From assembly GCA_947652605.1 (NCBI GenBank), contig OX393577.1, forward strand, positions 47,839,494 through 47,903,493: DNA of 64,000 nucleotides, given 5' to 3'. The notes under the pieces were generated by a model, which was given only the letters and a program-made list of their open reading frames with translations, ran no database searches and had not been told where the DNA came from. This DNA comes from Elmis aenea (taxonomy: Eukaryota > Arthropoda > Insecta > Coleoptera > Elmidae). Of the stretch, positions 47,778-58,087 are shown piece after piece. The position numbers were made by a program, and so were the translations under genes. How positions within the stretch are numbered: position 1 is the first letter of the stretch; every line of letters starts with the position of its first letter.

Positions 47778-50426
47778 ATGGCACCGTCGTGCATTTGGAA
47801 AGATTTTATTGACTCTCTGAATCAAGTTGAGCTCGCGTATGAGTTAACGAGCCGTGGTTTTCCGTCCGCTACAGTAGCCGAGATGAGAAAGTCAGTTCGT
47901 GGCGTGCTTAAATTAGATTCAGAAAAATCGCTATCGCAAGTTGCCTATACTGTTGAGTTTAAAGACGATAGTGCAGCTATTACTAGAAATTTAATTGAGT
48001 TAGAATCGGCACTTCAAACTTTTGAAGGTGATACGAAATCTACGTGTTTCCGTCGAACATCGGCGCTGATGAAACATACTGATCGACGCCTTGAACTCGC
48101 TAACCCTACCACCGGCGAGATGAAAAGTCAACTTAACGCGCTTCGACTGCGTGCGCATGAGCTTAAGTCAGATTTCGAAAACGCTTACAAACGCTCGTTA
48201 CGTGATCAGACTGCAGCACCGACCACCAGCACCCCGCTTCGTAATGCGGTGACACATGCGTCAGATGACTCATCTGACGAAGGCGATATTCTAGTTCCTC
48301 CTCCTACTCCTCAAGTATTTTCTACACACTTTGTTCCGGTCTCGAAATGGGGCATTACGTTTAGTGGACGAAGCGATGCTTCCGTTAGCTCTTTCTTGGA
48401 ACGTGTTGAAGAACTAAGAATAGCGCGTAATGTTACTACCTCTCAATTATTTTTTTCGGCCATCGACCTGTTTGAAGGCGATGCTCTTCTATGGTATCGT
48501 TCGGTGCGTGAGGATATTCGCGATTGGACTTCTCTAGTCATTAATCTTCGTCAAGCATTTTTACCATCGGATTATGACGAGAGATTGAGACAAGAAATCT
48601 ACAATCGCTTACAAGGATCTTCCGAACGCCCAACCTTATTTGTCGCTGCGATGCGTAATTTATTTCGCAGATTGACCTTCATTCCTTCTGAGGCTGAACA
48701 ACTTCATCGTATTATCGGTAATCTACGTCCTAAATATTCGCAAAGCTTACTTTTTCAACAACCAACTACTTTTACTAAACTCATTTCCTTGTTACGCACG
48801 TTAGAGGATGCAGAGATTCGAAATCGACGTTTTGAACCTCGATCTGGATCCGAACCTTTGCTAGAACCTGACTTAGCGTGTACGCAACGATCTTCTCGCC
48901 AACGTATCGATAAAGTTGATGTTCCTTCTTCTCTTAAACGTACTAAACCTATTGCGTCTCTTTCTACCTCGACTACGGTACCTTCTGATACTGTTATTGT
49001 TTCTTCTTCCAAGCCTTTCGCTTCCATGACGTGCTGGAATTGTGGGAAAACCGGTCATGTTTCTCCTTCTAGTCCCCAACCCCAGAAACGTCATCATGTT
49101 GTTCCAGATACTTTGTCTCGTTCTGTTCCTAAACTTGATGTCGTGGAACCTGCCATTATTCTTCCTCCATTTCAGACTTCTGATGAGTGGTATTGTCGCT
49201 TACGTACCTCTATCGAAACCAACCCGGATAAATATCCTGTTTGGCGTGTCGACAATGGTAAGGTCTTTAAGTATACTTCTCCTCGTATTCGTGGGCTCGA
49301 TCCGGAATGCGATAACTGGAAGTTTGTTGTTCCTACGGAACTTCGTCGAGATCTCATCAATGAGAACCATGACTTACCAACTGCCGGTCACGCTGGTGTG
49401 TTCAAAACGTTTGAGCGTTTGGCCACACGTTACTATTGGCCTAAAATGAGATCCTCTGTTGCCAGATATGTCCGGAGATGTGCAGTTTGTGCCGCACATA
49501 AGGTAGAACAGAAGAAACCTTATGGTTTTATGGTACCTCGTGCTAAACCTTCTCGTCCTTGGCAGTTCCTCTGCATCGATATTGTAGGACCTCTTCCTCG
49601 TTCGCCTAAAGGCTATACCTTTATTCTTGTTGTCGCTGATTGCTTTACTAAATACTCTTGCTTCTTTCCTCTTCGTCGTGCTACAGCTGCTACGGTTTGT
49701 CGCGCTGTAGAAGATGAAATTTTTTTAGTTTATGGTACACCGCAGTACATTATCTGTGATAATGGTGTACAATTTCGTAGTAGAGAGTTTGGCTCTCTAT
49801 GTGAAAGCTATCGCTGTAAAATTCTATTCAATGCTCCTTACCATCCGCAAGCTAATCCTGCAGAACGCATTAACCGCGTACTAAAAACTATGCTTTCTTC
49901 GTATGTTGCGGATAACCACCGAAAGTGGGATTCGCTATTGCCAAAAGTTGCGTGTGCTATTCGCACGTCCAAACATGAAGTAATTGGTCACTCTCCTTTC
50001 TTTGCTAACTTCGGACGTGAGCACCATCTATATGGAGATCACATGGGACGACCACCCGATCTCAATGAACCGATCGAAGACCCTGATCGTACTGTTGACG
50101 AACCTGGCTTACGAACGAAAGGCATAGAACAACTTCGTTTGGATATCAAGGATCGATTGAACAAGGCTTACGAACAAGCTAGCCGACGTTACAATCTTCG
50201 TCGACGCCCAGTCGAGTTTGCTGTAAACTCACTTGTGTGGCGCAGGAACTTTGCTTTATCCAACGCCGCTGCTTACATCAACGCCAAACTCGCTGCGAAA
50301 TTTATTGGTCCCTTTACTGTTTTGAAACGTGTGTCTCCTTGGACTTACCAGTTAGCTGACGAGTCTGGTAAAGACGTAGGCACCTGGCATGTTCAAGATA
50401 TGAAGCCTTATCTCGCTGAAGACTAA
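47778..50426 (+). CDS. Gag-integrase fusion polyprotein (882 codons)
   Basis: The start at 47778 has a good context (ACAATGG). Residues about 190-345 form a retrotransposon Gag domain (FSGRSDASVSSFLERVEELR, LWYRSVREDI, FLPSDYDERLRQEIYNRLQG). A zinc knuckle begins CWNCGKTGH at residue 419 but lacks its final Cys. Within about 20 residues the text changes to VVPDTLSRSV, the segment that normally ends RNase H. Then comes integrase: HHCC zinc site H531, H538, C568, C571; catalytic D601 (CIDIVGPL), D661 (CDNGVQF), E696 (NPAERINR); and a C-terminal GPF module at 844-846 (IGPFTVLKRVSPWTYQL). Thus roughly 600-700 residues of protease, RT and RNase H are deleted in frame. The integrase looks intact; whether the fused product is processed is unknown. 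Confidence 0.95.
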   Translation: MAPSCIWKDFIDSLNQVELAYELTSRGFPSATVAEMRKSVRGVLKLDSEKSLSQVAYTVEFKDDSAAITRNLIELESALQTFEGDTKSTCFRRTSALMKHTDRRLELANPTTGEMKSQLNALRLRAHELKSDFENAYKRSLRDQTAAPTTSTPLRNAVTHASDDSSDEGDILVPPPTPQVFSTHFVPVSKWGITFSGRSDASVSSFLERVEELRIARNVTTSQLFFSAIDLFEGDALLWYRSVREDIRDWTSLVINLRQAFLPSDYDERLRQEIYNRLQGSSERPTLFVAAMRNLFRRLTFIPSEAEQLHRIIGNLRPKYSQSLLFQQPTTFTKLISLLRTLEDAEIRNRRFEPRSGSEPLLEPDLACTQRSSRQRIDKVDVPSSLKRTKPIASLSTSTTVPSDTVIVSSSKPFASMTCWNCGKTGHVSPSSPQPQKRHHVVPDTLSRSVPKLDVVEPAIILPPFQTSDEWYCRLRTSIETNPDKYPVWRVDNGKVFKYTSPRIRGLDPECDNWKFVVPTELRRDLINENHDLPTAGHAGVFKTFERLATRYYWPKMRSSVARYVRRCAVCAAHKVEQKKPYGFMVPRAKPSRPWQFLCIDIVGPLPRSPKGYTFILVVADCFTKYSCFFPLRRATAATVCRAVEDEIFLVYGTPQYIICDNGVQFRSREFGSLCESYRCKILFNAPYHPQANPAERINRVLKTMLSSYVADNHRKWDSLLPKVACAIRTSKHEVIGHSPFFANFGREHHLYGDHMGRPPDLNEPIEDPDRTVDEPGLRTKGIEQLRLDIKDRLNKAYEQASRRYNLRRRPVEFAVNSLVWRRNFALSNAAAYINAKLAAKFIGPFTVLKRVSPWTYQLADESGKDVGTWHVQDMKPYLAED

Positions 50427-50577
50427 TACGACATTTCTCTGTTACTTGTTGGTCCACTTTCTCTTTACTTAGTTGCTTTCCCTACTGGGATTTTCTTTGG
50501 GCTGACAGTTTCTATGTTCGTATTTGTCGATGTCTCGGCTTCACCATTTGACGTTTCGTAACTTTCTGTTCTTTCTC

Positions 50578-50847
50578 TTTCTCTCCTTCTTGGTTCAGGA
50601 TGAAGAATTGACCAAGGGTGCGTGGTTACCAGGGGTAAAAGCCCCCTAAACACCCGCTTTCTCTCCTTCTTGGTTCAGGATGAAGAATTGGCCAAGGGTG
50701 TGTAGTTACCAGGGGTAAAAGCCCCCTAAACACTCACTTTGTTTTGTCTTTCTCTGTTTCTTTCTTCTTTCTCTCCTTCTTGGTTCAGGATGAAGAATTG
50801 GCCAAGGGTGTGTGGTTACCAGGGGTAAAAGCCCCCTAAACACTCGC
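50578..50847 (+). repeat. 80-bp tandem repeat, three units
   Basis: Units 50578-50657, 50658-50737 and 50768-50847 each run from TTTCTCTCCTTCTTGGTTCA through AGGGGTAAAAGCCCCCTAAA to CAC(C/T)C(G/A)C. A 30-bp pyrimidine spacer separates units 2 and 3. Each contains GGGGTAAAAGCCCC, a short stem-loop. Confidence 0.9.
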
Positions 50848-51103
50848 TTTGTTTTTCTTTTGTCGTGCTTTGGAACTTTCTTCTTTCTGGAAATGACTGA
50901 TGATGGATAAATGTGAACATGACGACAAGCGATCAGTTCTCGGAACCCTGACTCTTTGGACTTAGACCGAGCCGCCTCTGTCAGAGTAGATGAGTGACGG
51001 ATGACTGCTGTCTTTTGGTTTCACTGTGTGATCTCTCCTGGACAGGTGGATCACGACAGCGCTTTTCTTCGCCCAAAGTCCGTGATATATTTCTTACCAG
51101 TTC

Positions 51104-51320
51104 CGAGGATAAACCGATTGGTTTATACCTCTTTAGTTTCAGTTCGGTGTCCTTATCGGCGCTGTGTTAGTAGGTTAAGTTGTTTTCTCTTTTGTTCCGA
51201 TTTCGCTTAAATTTTCGAGGATAAGCCGATAGCTTTATACCTCTTTAGTTTCAGTTCGGTGTCCTTATCGGCGCTGTATTAGTAGGTTAAGCTGTTTTCT
51301 CTTTTGTTCCGATTTCGCTT
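51104..51320 (+). repeat. 112-bp tandem repeat, two units
   Basis: Units 51104-51215 and 51216-51320 share CGAGGATAA(A/G)CCGAT, TTTATACCTCTTTAGTTTCA, GTGTCCTTATCGGCGCTGT and TTTTGTTCCGATTTCGCTT. CCGAT and ATCGG within a unit can pair. Confidence 0.9.
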
Positions 51321-51614
51321 GAATAAGCTTTCAAGTGTAGTTGGTGGCGCTTGGTCTCCACTTGTTGTGTGGGATGACATAGATGGCCACGACGCGACGA
51401 AGATCTTGAGCGAGGTATCCTTGTTCCCCCTGCTCCCAACAAGCGTGTAGCGTGGAAGGTGTGCCGACTCACACTAGGGTTTTCAAGTGAAGTTGCGGTT
51501 TTCTTTGGTTTTCTCTTGGACCTTTCGGTTCTTTCTTTTGATTTCTTTGTATTACTACTTTTCTTTTAGGAAAGAATTTTTTTTTTTTTTCCTTTTTCTT
51601 CATTTTTCCTTCTA

Positions 51615-51628
51615 GTAAGGGGGGGATT
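51615..51628 (+). promoter_or_regulatory. Polypurine tract
   Basis: AGTAAGGGGGGGATT directly precedes the 3' LTR start TGTTACG, the normal position of the plus-strand primer. Confidence 0.8.
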
Positions 51629-53082
51629 TGTTACGTTACTATTGTCCGATTGGGAGTTAGGTCCCATGAGCAGTAGTTCCGGCTTATTTTAGTAGCTCCA
51701 GTGTCTAGTATATTTTCACGCATGTCAATTGGTATTGTCTACCGTTCACGCACTTCCGGTTATTGTCTGGTTTGGTGATACACCTGTGATTTGTGCAGGG
51801 TGAATATCCAGGGAAATATTGTAAATTTTGGTGGATCTCGACTTTTGTAGTCACGCGTACGGCGAATTTGGTCCAGCCAAATAAAACCGTTGGATTATTT
51901 AGCGGCACATAAAACAGGTAAATCTTTTCTTCAAGCCACGTGAAAATTGGAGGTTATCTTACATTTCGTTTCTTTTTAGGTGTTTACGTTTCGTACTTAA
52001 ATTGGCTGATATTTCGTTTGTGTAACGTTTGGATGTACGTTTTGCTTTGAGCTGGAGGTTAAGCTCAGTCCTTTTCTCCAAGTTTCGTTTAACGTTGTGA
52101 TCGGACGTTTGATACTCCGTTGAAGATTGGTTCCGTGGATGTTTATCTGTTAGTTTGGACTACGGACAGCAGTTCCGGCCCTCTTCTCTTTCATCGTGCC
52201 TTCGGCGGCTCATCGAAAGCTAAGCTTACATATTTAAGCCCCGACTAGCTACGTTCTTAATATTTTTATTATCTTACGTTAACTATTGTAGAGCCCTCAG
52301 CTCGTACTATAGTTAGTTCACTGTTTTGCTTTGGCGTTATGTATTAACGTTTAGTTCAATTCGTTGTATTTTTGCTAGTGTCATTTATTAACGTTTAAAT
52401 CAATTCTTATATTGTTGTTAACAGGACCTTACGTCCATGATACATCCTACGTTCTCAACAACCTTTGAGTGGCTTTGGTGTCACTAAATTCTTATTTGAA
52501 AGCTACGATTAATAAGTTAGAGACCGTTTTCGGTTTGCAAGGTATTTTTTATTTACGTTACCGCTTGGCGATTTTACTGCCACAGTTTTGATAGGTTGGA
52601 GAGCTCTTCCACTTTATTGACGTTGCGTTATCAGTCTTACATACAGGTATAAATATATGTTGGTGTTTTTTATATAGGTACTTGCAAACCCCGGAACAGG
52701 ACCGATCTTATTCCGTCGTACATATTTTATTTAGGTTTAATTATAACGAAGGGTTTCTTCGTAGTGGCCTTCTAAGTCTGTTGAGGCGAGGACCATTTTA
52801 TTGTCAAGTGCGTTCTATATTTTGGTTGTTATTTTCATTTTTGTGTTTGGTGTTATTAAAGGCATATACCGTTCAAGCCTACGAGTTCTTTTATTTCTTT
52901 CCTTAGGTTTTTTCGCTATTTTACCTTACAGAATAAATAGTGTGGCGCCCTTTTGATATCTACAAGTTTAGTTCTAATCTGGACCTACCCCTTCTCGTCT
53001 GACTTAGCCGCGAGTCCGAATCACCCGTTCTTGTTGTACGAGTATAGGCTTTCTTTATTAAGTGGCCGATATTCGTGTAACA
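51629..53082 (+). repeat. 3' LTR
   Basis: 1454 bp, same length and, as far as I compared, same sequence as the 5' LTR. Followed by the duplicated target GACT and the resumed hAT element. Confidence 0.95.
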
Positions 53083-54266
53083 GACTAAAAACGAAAAAAA
53101 TTCCGTTCGTTTCTGTTCGGAACGAAAACGAAATATATCGTTTTCGTTCTTTTCGTTCTAACCGAAAAAATTCTTTTTTCGTTTTCGTGAACCGAAATAA
53201 TAACGGTTAAAACCGGTTTTACAATATATTTTTTTGTCGTCAAAAAATCAATTTTTTTTCTAGTCACCACAACCCTTTATAAATACGATAACAATATTTG
53301 CGTCTCAACTAAAATATAAACGATGACGATGGGGTTTGATGCTCACGGACAGCATATTTTAGACTTGCGAACCATCGCCATATTAAATTTACCAAATCGT
53401 TAAACGCATTAACATTTAACCATTTTATTAAGTTTAACACCCGTAAGATGCAAAAACACAACGTGATTAGGTTAAATTGTACACACGATCTTTATCTAAA
53501 AATATGAAAATATAGCAAGTGCTGTTTTAAATTTGTTTTAGTACTAAAAATCTATGCATTTGAATTAAATACGATCCTGCTGTAATTATTTAAAAAGACA
53601 AAAGAATGAAGTCAAGTGGATAATTTACTAAATGTTATAAATAAAAAAGATATTAAAAAAAACTTATATTAACTTGAAATATACTTTAACTTTATAGTTT
53701 GTACATACCATACAATATACATTTTCACATTCCGTTAAATCTTACTAGCAACACATCTTCCAATAAATCTTCTTTTACATTAGTCCTTTTCGAAGTAAAA
53801 ATAAATGTTACTATTATTATGTTTAAACGCAAATAAAACGTACACATTGATAATATATATCCAATCAAGTGTATATTCTGTATTGATGATCTAAAAAACA
53901 AATTAGAAATAGAGAATATCTGTACCGTTAATTGTGTTACACGAAATTGCAAGTATAAACAATAAACTTGTTAATACATATTCACGTAAATATATGGACA
54001 AAAGTGAAGCTCACTTATTTCAAGTGAGATTTACTGCCTCGTGAAGTCTCCCCAGCACAGAAGGTAAATTCGCGTTTGTGTTTAACAAATAAAATTGAAA
54101 TAGCGACAAAACCGGTTAAAACCGGTTAAAACCGGTTTTGGAAAGTATTTATTTCGTTTTCGTTCTTAAACGAAAAATAATAATTTCGTTTTCGTTCTTA
54201 AAAAAATTTCGGATAATTTCGTTTAACGTTTTCGTTTTCGTTCCGTTCTCAGTCCCTGCTTTAAAC

Positions 54267-54751
54267 ACAAATTAAGATTGCGCAGAAACTATTTAAAAGA
54301 AAAAGAGGCAGAAGGTCTCTTGAATAAAATGATTCGGCCACCACAATGTCCGGATCTGAATCCTAGAGCTTGTATGAGAAGAACGCGATGGAAAAATCCG
54401 CGAAAAATGTTCTTCGTCAAAAGATTTGCTTTGGATCACGTTTTTAGAAAAAAAGGAGGAGAATTTTACCAGTCACAATAAAAAAATTAGTTGCTCGCAT
54501 GCCAAGATTGCTAAGAAATATCAGTAGGTAAATGATAAATGTAAACACGGCTTTTTTGACGAAAATTCAGTAACACAACTAGTTTTTGTATTCTTGCTTA
54601 ATTTTATGAAATTCCAGTTTTGTTATGATAAATTATTATAATTTTAATTGTATATTATGTATTTATGTTATTCAGGAAAAATTTCTTTTATATTTAAAGA
54701 ACATTTTTTGTGTTTAACTTTACTGTTTTCAAACTTTTGATCGTAAGTGTA
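54267..54751 (+). pseudogene. Tc1-like transposase relic and terminus
   Basis: The frame continues from 45703: LRRNYLKEKEAEGLLNKMIR then PPQCPDLNPRA, equivalent to the Tc1 W-P-x-Q-S-P-D-L-N-P-I-E block, in which the catalytic Glu after N-P is lost. A shifted frame further on gives KKLVARMPRLLRNIS, the Tc1 C-terminus. TTTACTGTTTTCAAACTTTT then GATCGTAAGTGTA (to 54751) is a Tc1-type terminal repeat. The relic sits within the Harbinger-ended unit. Confidence 0.7.
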
Positions 54752-54835
54752 AGTAGTTCTTCATTCATTTCAGAAAAAAAATATGTTACCTACATACATA
54801 CCTAGATAATGTTCAATTCCAATGCGTTACTCACA

Positions 54836-55085
54836 ATAAACACGTGCGCTGAAATCCGCTAGGTATCGCACACTTGGACGGATCGCAACGCATCGCAGCG
54901 GGTCGCAGCGCATCGCGAGCAAAAATCCGCCTGCCAGGCGATGCGATAATGCGCTCCGCTGCGATGCGTTGCGATCCGTCTGTAGTGTGCGATAGATCAT
55001 AATTATAAAACACATGAAAACGATCCATGCGGATTTTTGCGATGCGATCCGGCCCGCTGCGACCCGTCCTAATGTGCGCTTACCT
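54836..55085. repeat. Right terminal region of the chimeric Harbinger element
   Basis: GC-rich, dominated by GCGATGCG / CGCATCGC motifs in both orientations (e.g. 54890-54990), capable of strong folding. It ends TAATGTGCGCTTACCT. ORFs on the minus strand (54827-55099) are composition artefacts. Confidence 0.7.
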
Positions 55086-55269
55086 TTAAACTGAATCACC
55101 GGCTATACCATTATTTTTATTTTATCACTGGCTTTTTGTACAAATGTAGACTTTTATTTTTCATAAATTTTGGTTTTGATTAACTGAAGTAAACTTTAAA
55201 AGTAATTTTTTACGTATTACTGACTTGACCTTACATTTCGGGGCCCCCAAAAGAGTAAATGCGGCCCTG

Positions 55270-56636
55270 TCGAAAATCCACTGCTACGTTTTTTATAAAA
55301 TTGTCGAGATGGAATAGATCTAAGAGGGATTTTAAAAAACGTAAAATTTCGTGTTCGCAAATGATCAAAGAAGTCGTCAGTCTTTGTTAAATTGGTAACG
55401 TAATATTGGAATTCGTTATTCACGCGTGTTTCTTAGCCCTTTCTACCTAGGGGCACCCGGTCCCTTATTGTTCGGCTTCGCCAAACTTCTCGATAAGAGC
55501 AATTTACAAACCAACCCTGACACAGGTATTTTAACTTTTAGTTTCAATGAATTAATCCACAGTAAAACTTTAGAACTGGTATTGAACATTTAATGTGATT
55601 TCCAAACAAATGCAGTTTAAACTCTAATTAACTTTGACAGGAATTTAGCTTTAATAGGTTTAGTTCGGCGTTATTGCGTTTGTTGAAGTGTGCATTTAAT
55701 TTTGTTAATATAAATTGTCAGGAAGTAATAATTTCTGTATTGGTTTATGGAACATTTCGTTTGATTGATGTATTTGTATTTGTTGTGTATTTAATCACAG
55801 TTTTTATTAAATAAATAACAGTAACGAGTTCATACAGCGTAAGACAAATGTTCTGGAACGACTTAATTATAGCAAACGGTGCGTTTTTTTTTTTTTTTTT
55901 AATCGGAGCGGTTCGAGATTTTTAAGCTAATTTTCTGCTAGCTGTTATCCATAAATATGCCCTGTTTCTTATTACGGAATTGAAATGATGATAGTCTTCG
56001 TATTATAGAGGTATACGATCTGGTATACACACATTGTCTCATCATCCTAACTAGTCGGTAACATTTCCCGGATATTTTTTGTTTCCAGGAAAAGAAAAAT
56101 TTTATATTAATATTCCCGGGAATCTCAGGAATCCAGGGAAATTTAAAAAAGTTAAATTAGAAGAAAAAATTGTAAAAATTTTAAGAAAAAGTACAATAAA
56201 CATGGTTTCAAAAAATTACATTTAATTAAAAATTAAAAAACAGTAAATTGTAATTAACAAAAAAAAAATTACATATTTGCTAATTGCACAGACCTAATTT
56301 CTTTTTTCAATTACAACACTACAACTGCGAACTGAGAATCGGGACAGGAATTCCCCGAAATAACTCACTAATGCTATGCTACCAACCTAAACTATACGTT
56401 ACACACAAGCCTGGGTATACTGCAGAGTAGCGGCTCAGCAAACGGATGTTTGTGAGTTTTATAAAGAATTTTAAAAAACGCAATATACACACCCAAATGC
56501 GTTTCATACTCAAACAGCTTAATTGTTTTGTAAAATAATGTTATTTTATCTTTTATTGTCTTTTTTTGAGATTAAGACGCTAAACGTTCATATTAAAATA
56601 CCTACATATATTTGTAGATGTAGACTTGTAGAGGAT
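55270..56636. other. Spacer, nothing firmly recognised
   Basis: No gene. A TTCCCGGATA ... TATTCCCGGGAATC patch near 56068-56135 recalls the termini of the hAT at 58088, but no partner was found. Long poly-T at about 55886-55902. Confidence 0.4.
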
Positions 56637-56882
56637 TAGGGGTGGGCGATATCGAATGTCGATATCGAAATTATATCGATATATATCGATATAAGTTGGT
56701 AAAAAACTGGAAAAAATTTGCTGACCTAAAAAAAGGCTCCGCCCTTCATTTTATTGTCCATATACCCACGAAATATCGTGAAAATGCTGATTTACTAGGT
56801 TCTAATTATCCGATATATTATATATCCGATATATTATTATCCGATATTTATTGGAATTATATCGATATATCGCACACCCCTA
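56637..56882. mobile_element. Small hAT-like MITE with GATATCGA-rich ends
   Basis: TAGGGGTGGGCGATATCGA and the inverse of TAGGGGTGTGCGATATATCG form a terminal pair of about 16 bp. Subterminal sequence is made of repeated ATCGATAT. No clear 8-bp duplication (TAGAGGAT versus TACTATAG), so the superfamily rests on the termini. Confidence 0.5.
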
Positions 56883-57235
56883 TACTATAGAGAGGATTTC
56901 AATTTCGGACTTCGTAACGAGTGGCCGTATACGAAGTATAAAGCCTCGTTCACATGGTGACTCTAGCATCGTAACATTAGATGCCGTGGAATCAAATGTC
57001 TTTAGAATGCCGTCGTCTGGATAACCTGATGTCGCAATGCTACGTTGCCACAGTGGTCCCGCGTCCATGCTAACGTGCGTCAAAAATAAAAATAAATGAA
57101 GGACCTAATTCTGATGTTTTAATTAACAGGGTCTTAGGTCAAATGTATATTTAAAGTGTATTTTTTTAAAAATCCACTTTGCAGCATATATATAAACAAA
57201 AAAAATGTCATGTTAGTATCTACAAATAATAATAA

Positions 57236-57441
57236 AAAAATTATTTACAATTACTATTTTTATAATATTGACAGTAACATCTAAATAATAAATAATAGTT
57301 AGATAAAAAAGTCAACTAATGATACGGCGGGAAACCAAAAAACTTACATTGACTGAAAAATAGAAAACATTATTTAACCATTATTTATTATGTAGATGTT
57401 ATTGTCAATATTATAAAGTTAGTAATTTTAAATAAATTTTT
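57236..57441. repeat. 206-bp AT-rich hairpin
   Basis: AAAATTATTTACAATTACTA then TATAATATTGACAGTAACAT on the left is mirrored by ATGTTATTGTCAATATTATA then AATTTTAAATAAATTTTT on the right, with a few mismatches; the loop is around 57305-57375. No coding potential. Confidence 0.65.
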
Positions 57442-58087
57442 GATTATTAATAAACATGCATCTCAAAATTAAATTATGTAATTAATAACTTAGAGTTTCT
57501 TTAGACAAATTTGATTTTTTTTCACAATAATAAGATGAGCCTTTAACGAAACAGAAAGTAGAATAACTCGAAAAGGTGGAAAAATATGAGCAAGACGGCA
57601 ATGAAAACTAACTTTAAGGTTTAAGGTATCATATTTTTTTTAAATATTCAAGGGCACGCGAGGGCACACCAACTATAACTTTAATTTAAAAATAATGGTG
57701 CAATACAAAATGACAAATAAATGCAATCTCTTAGGACACCAATAACTACTAAAATACATAACATAATTATTTATTAAATACATTAAATTACTATACACAC
57801 CTCGGCCTTCAACCTGCATTACAAAGAAACTAAACAAAATCAGCCGTTTTTTTGAAAATAATTCACAAACACTGATCTTTTTCGAGCGCTATTGATAAGG
57901 CGGTCAATGAGTTCGATGCATTAACATTCGACGATAAAAAAAGTAATGAAATGTACTTGTGAGATAAATTTAATTATAAATATGGTAATGTTTGGCTTTA
58001 GTTTTGTTCGGTAGGGAAGAAAAAAAACAAAAATACGAACATAAATTTTTTGATTTTTGTCATAGGAAGGAACCACTGCGTTGCTAC

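Larger units (their letters stand above)
50427..51628 (+). other. Retrotransposon 3' noncoding region with two tandem-repeat arrays
   Basis: Between the stop codon and the 3' LTR lie 1.2 kb without a meaningful ORF. It contains an 80-bp array and a 112-bp array (listed separately) and pyrimidine-rich sequence. An env gene would be expected here in an errantivirus; none is visible. Confidence 0.8.
45712..53082 (+). mobile_element. Gypsy-type LTR retrotransposon, internally deleted, 7371 bp
   Basis: Two 1454-bp LTRs (45712-47165, 51629-53082) starting TGTTACG and ending GTGTAACA, a 4-bp duplication GACT (45708-45711, 53083-53086), a primer-site-like sequence after the 5' LTR and a polypurine tract before the 3' LTR. 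The sole long ORF joins Gag and integrase. Protease, reverse transcriptase and RNase H are missing and no env is present. All line-by-line LTR comparisons I made were identical, including identical mirrored ORFs offset by exactly 5917 bp, so insertion was recent. Transposition must have used pol products from a complete relative. Confidence 0.95.
45704..54258. mobile_element. hAT element (CAGGGACT ends), copy 2, split by the retrotransposon
   Basis: CAGGGACT at 45704-45711 is followed immediately by the retrotransposon; the element resumes at 53083 (GACTAAAAACG) and ends CGTTCTCAGTCCCTG at 54258. The target duplication CTTTAAAC is exact (45696-45703, 54259-54266), and the empty site is seen at 63526-63533. 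About 1.17 kb without the insert; strongly similar to 35149-36316 with small indels. Confidence 0.9.
45193..55085. mobile_element. Harbinger/Tc1 chimeric element, copy 1, hosting a hAT and a retrotransposon
   Basis: Ends AGCTAAGCGCACATTA and TAATGTGCGCTTACCT are inverse, followed inward by GCATCGCATCGCAT-type repeats. The TTA duplication is present on both sides (45190-45192, 55086-55088), the Harbinger size. The left part has an ORF start with SSDSSDEDFYLFQLLFDG (from 45381), resembling a Harbinger N-terminus; 45640-45703 and 54267-54751 then carry Tc1-like transposase and a Tc1 terminus. Without the inserts the unit is about 1.33 kb. The left end has a 35-bp tandem duplication (45242-45276, 45277-45311) absent from the copy at 63054. 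Confidence 0.75.
44640..55107. repeat. Foldback X, right-arm copy split by a 9.9-kb insertion
   Basis: 44640-45189 matches the CCGGGTGATTCAGT family: the 44650-44730 block is the complement of 32880-32960, and 44880-44990 matches 33440-33540. After the Harbinger insertion the arm resumes at 55086 as TTAAACTGAATCACCGGCTATA, the inverse of the family end. The left arm is missing. Confidence 0.7.
43120..55269 (+). mobile_element. Probable ZMYM-type hAT, outermost shell of the nest
   Basis: CAGGACCGCATTTACT at 43120 and the inverse AGTAAATGCGGCCCTG ending at 55269 form a hAT-style terminal pair; both are followed inward by GGGGCC-rich sequence. The 8-bp flanks CCGAAAGC and TCGAAAAT agree at only 5 positions, so the pairing rests on the termini. 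A hAT transposase relic (43352-43530) lies inside the left end. The two ends are now about 12 kb apart because at least five younger elements lie between them. Confidence 0.5.

Noticed and set aside
49042..49449. 135-codon ORF overlapping the Gag-integrase frame
   Set aside because: A +1-frame shadow of the real coding sequence, hydrophobic because of pyrimidine-rich second positions.
50578..50847. CRISPR-like array
   Set aside because: 80-bp units are contiguous or separated by one spacer within a eukaryotic retrotransposon; not a CRISPR layout.
50427..51628. Envelope gene downstream of integrase
   Set aside because: No ORF of suitable length or membrane-protein character; the region holds tandem repeats.
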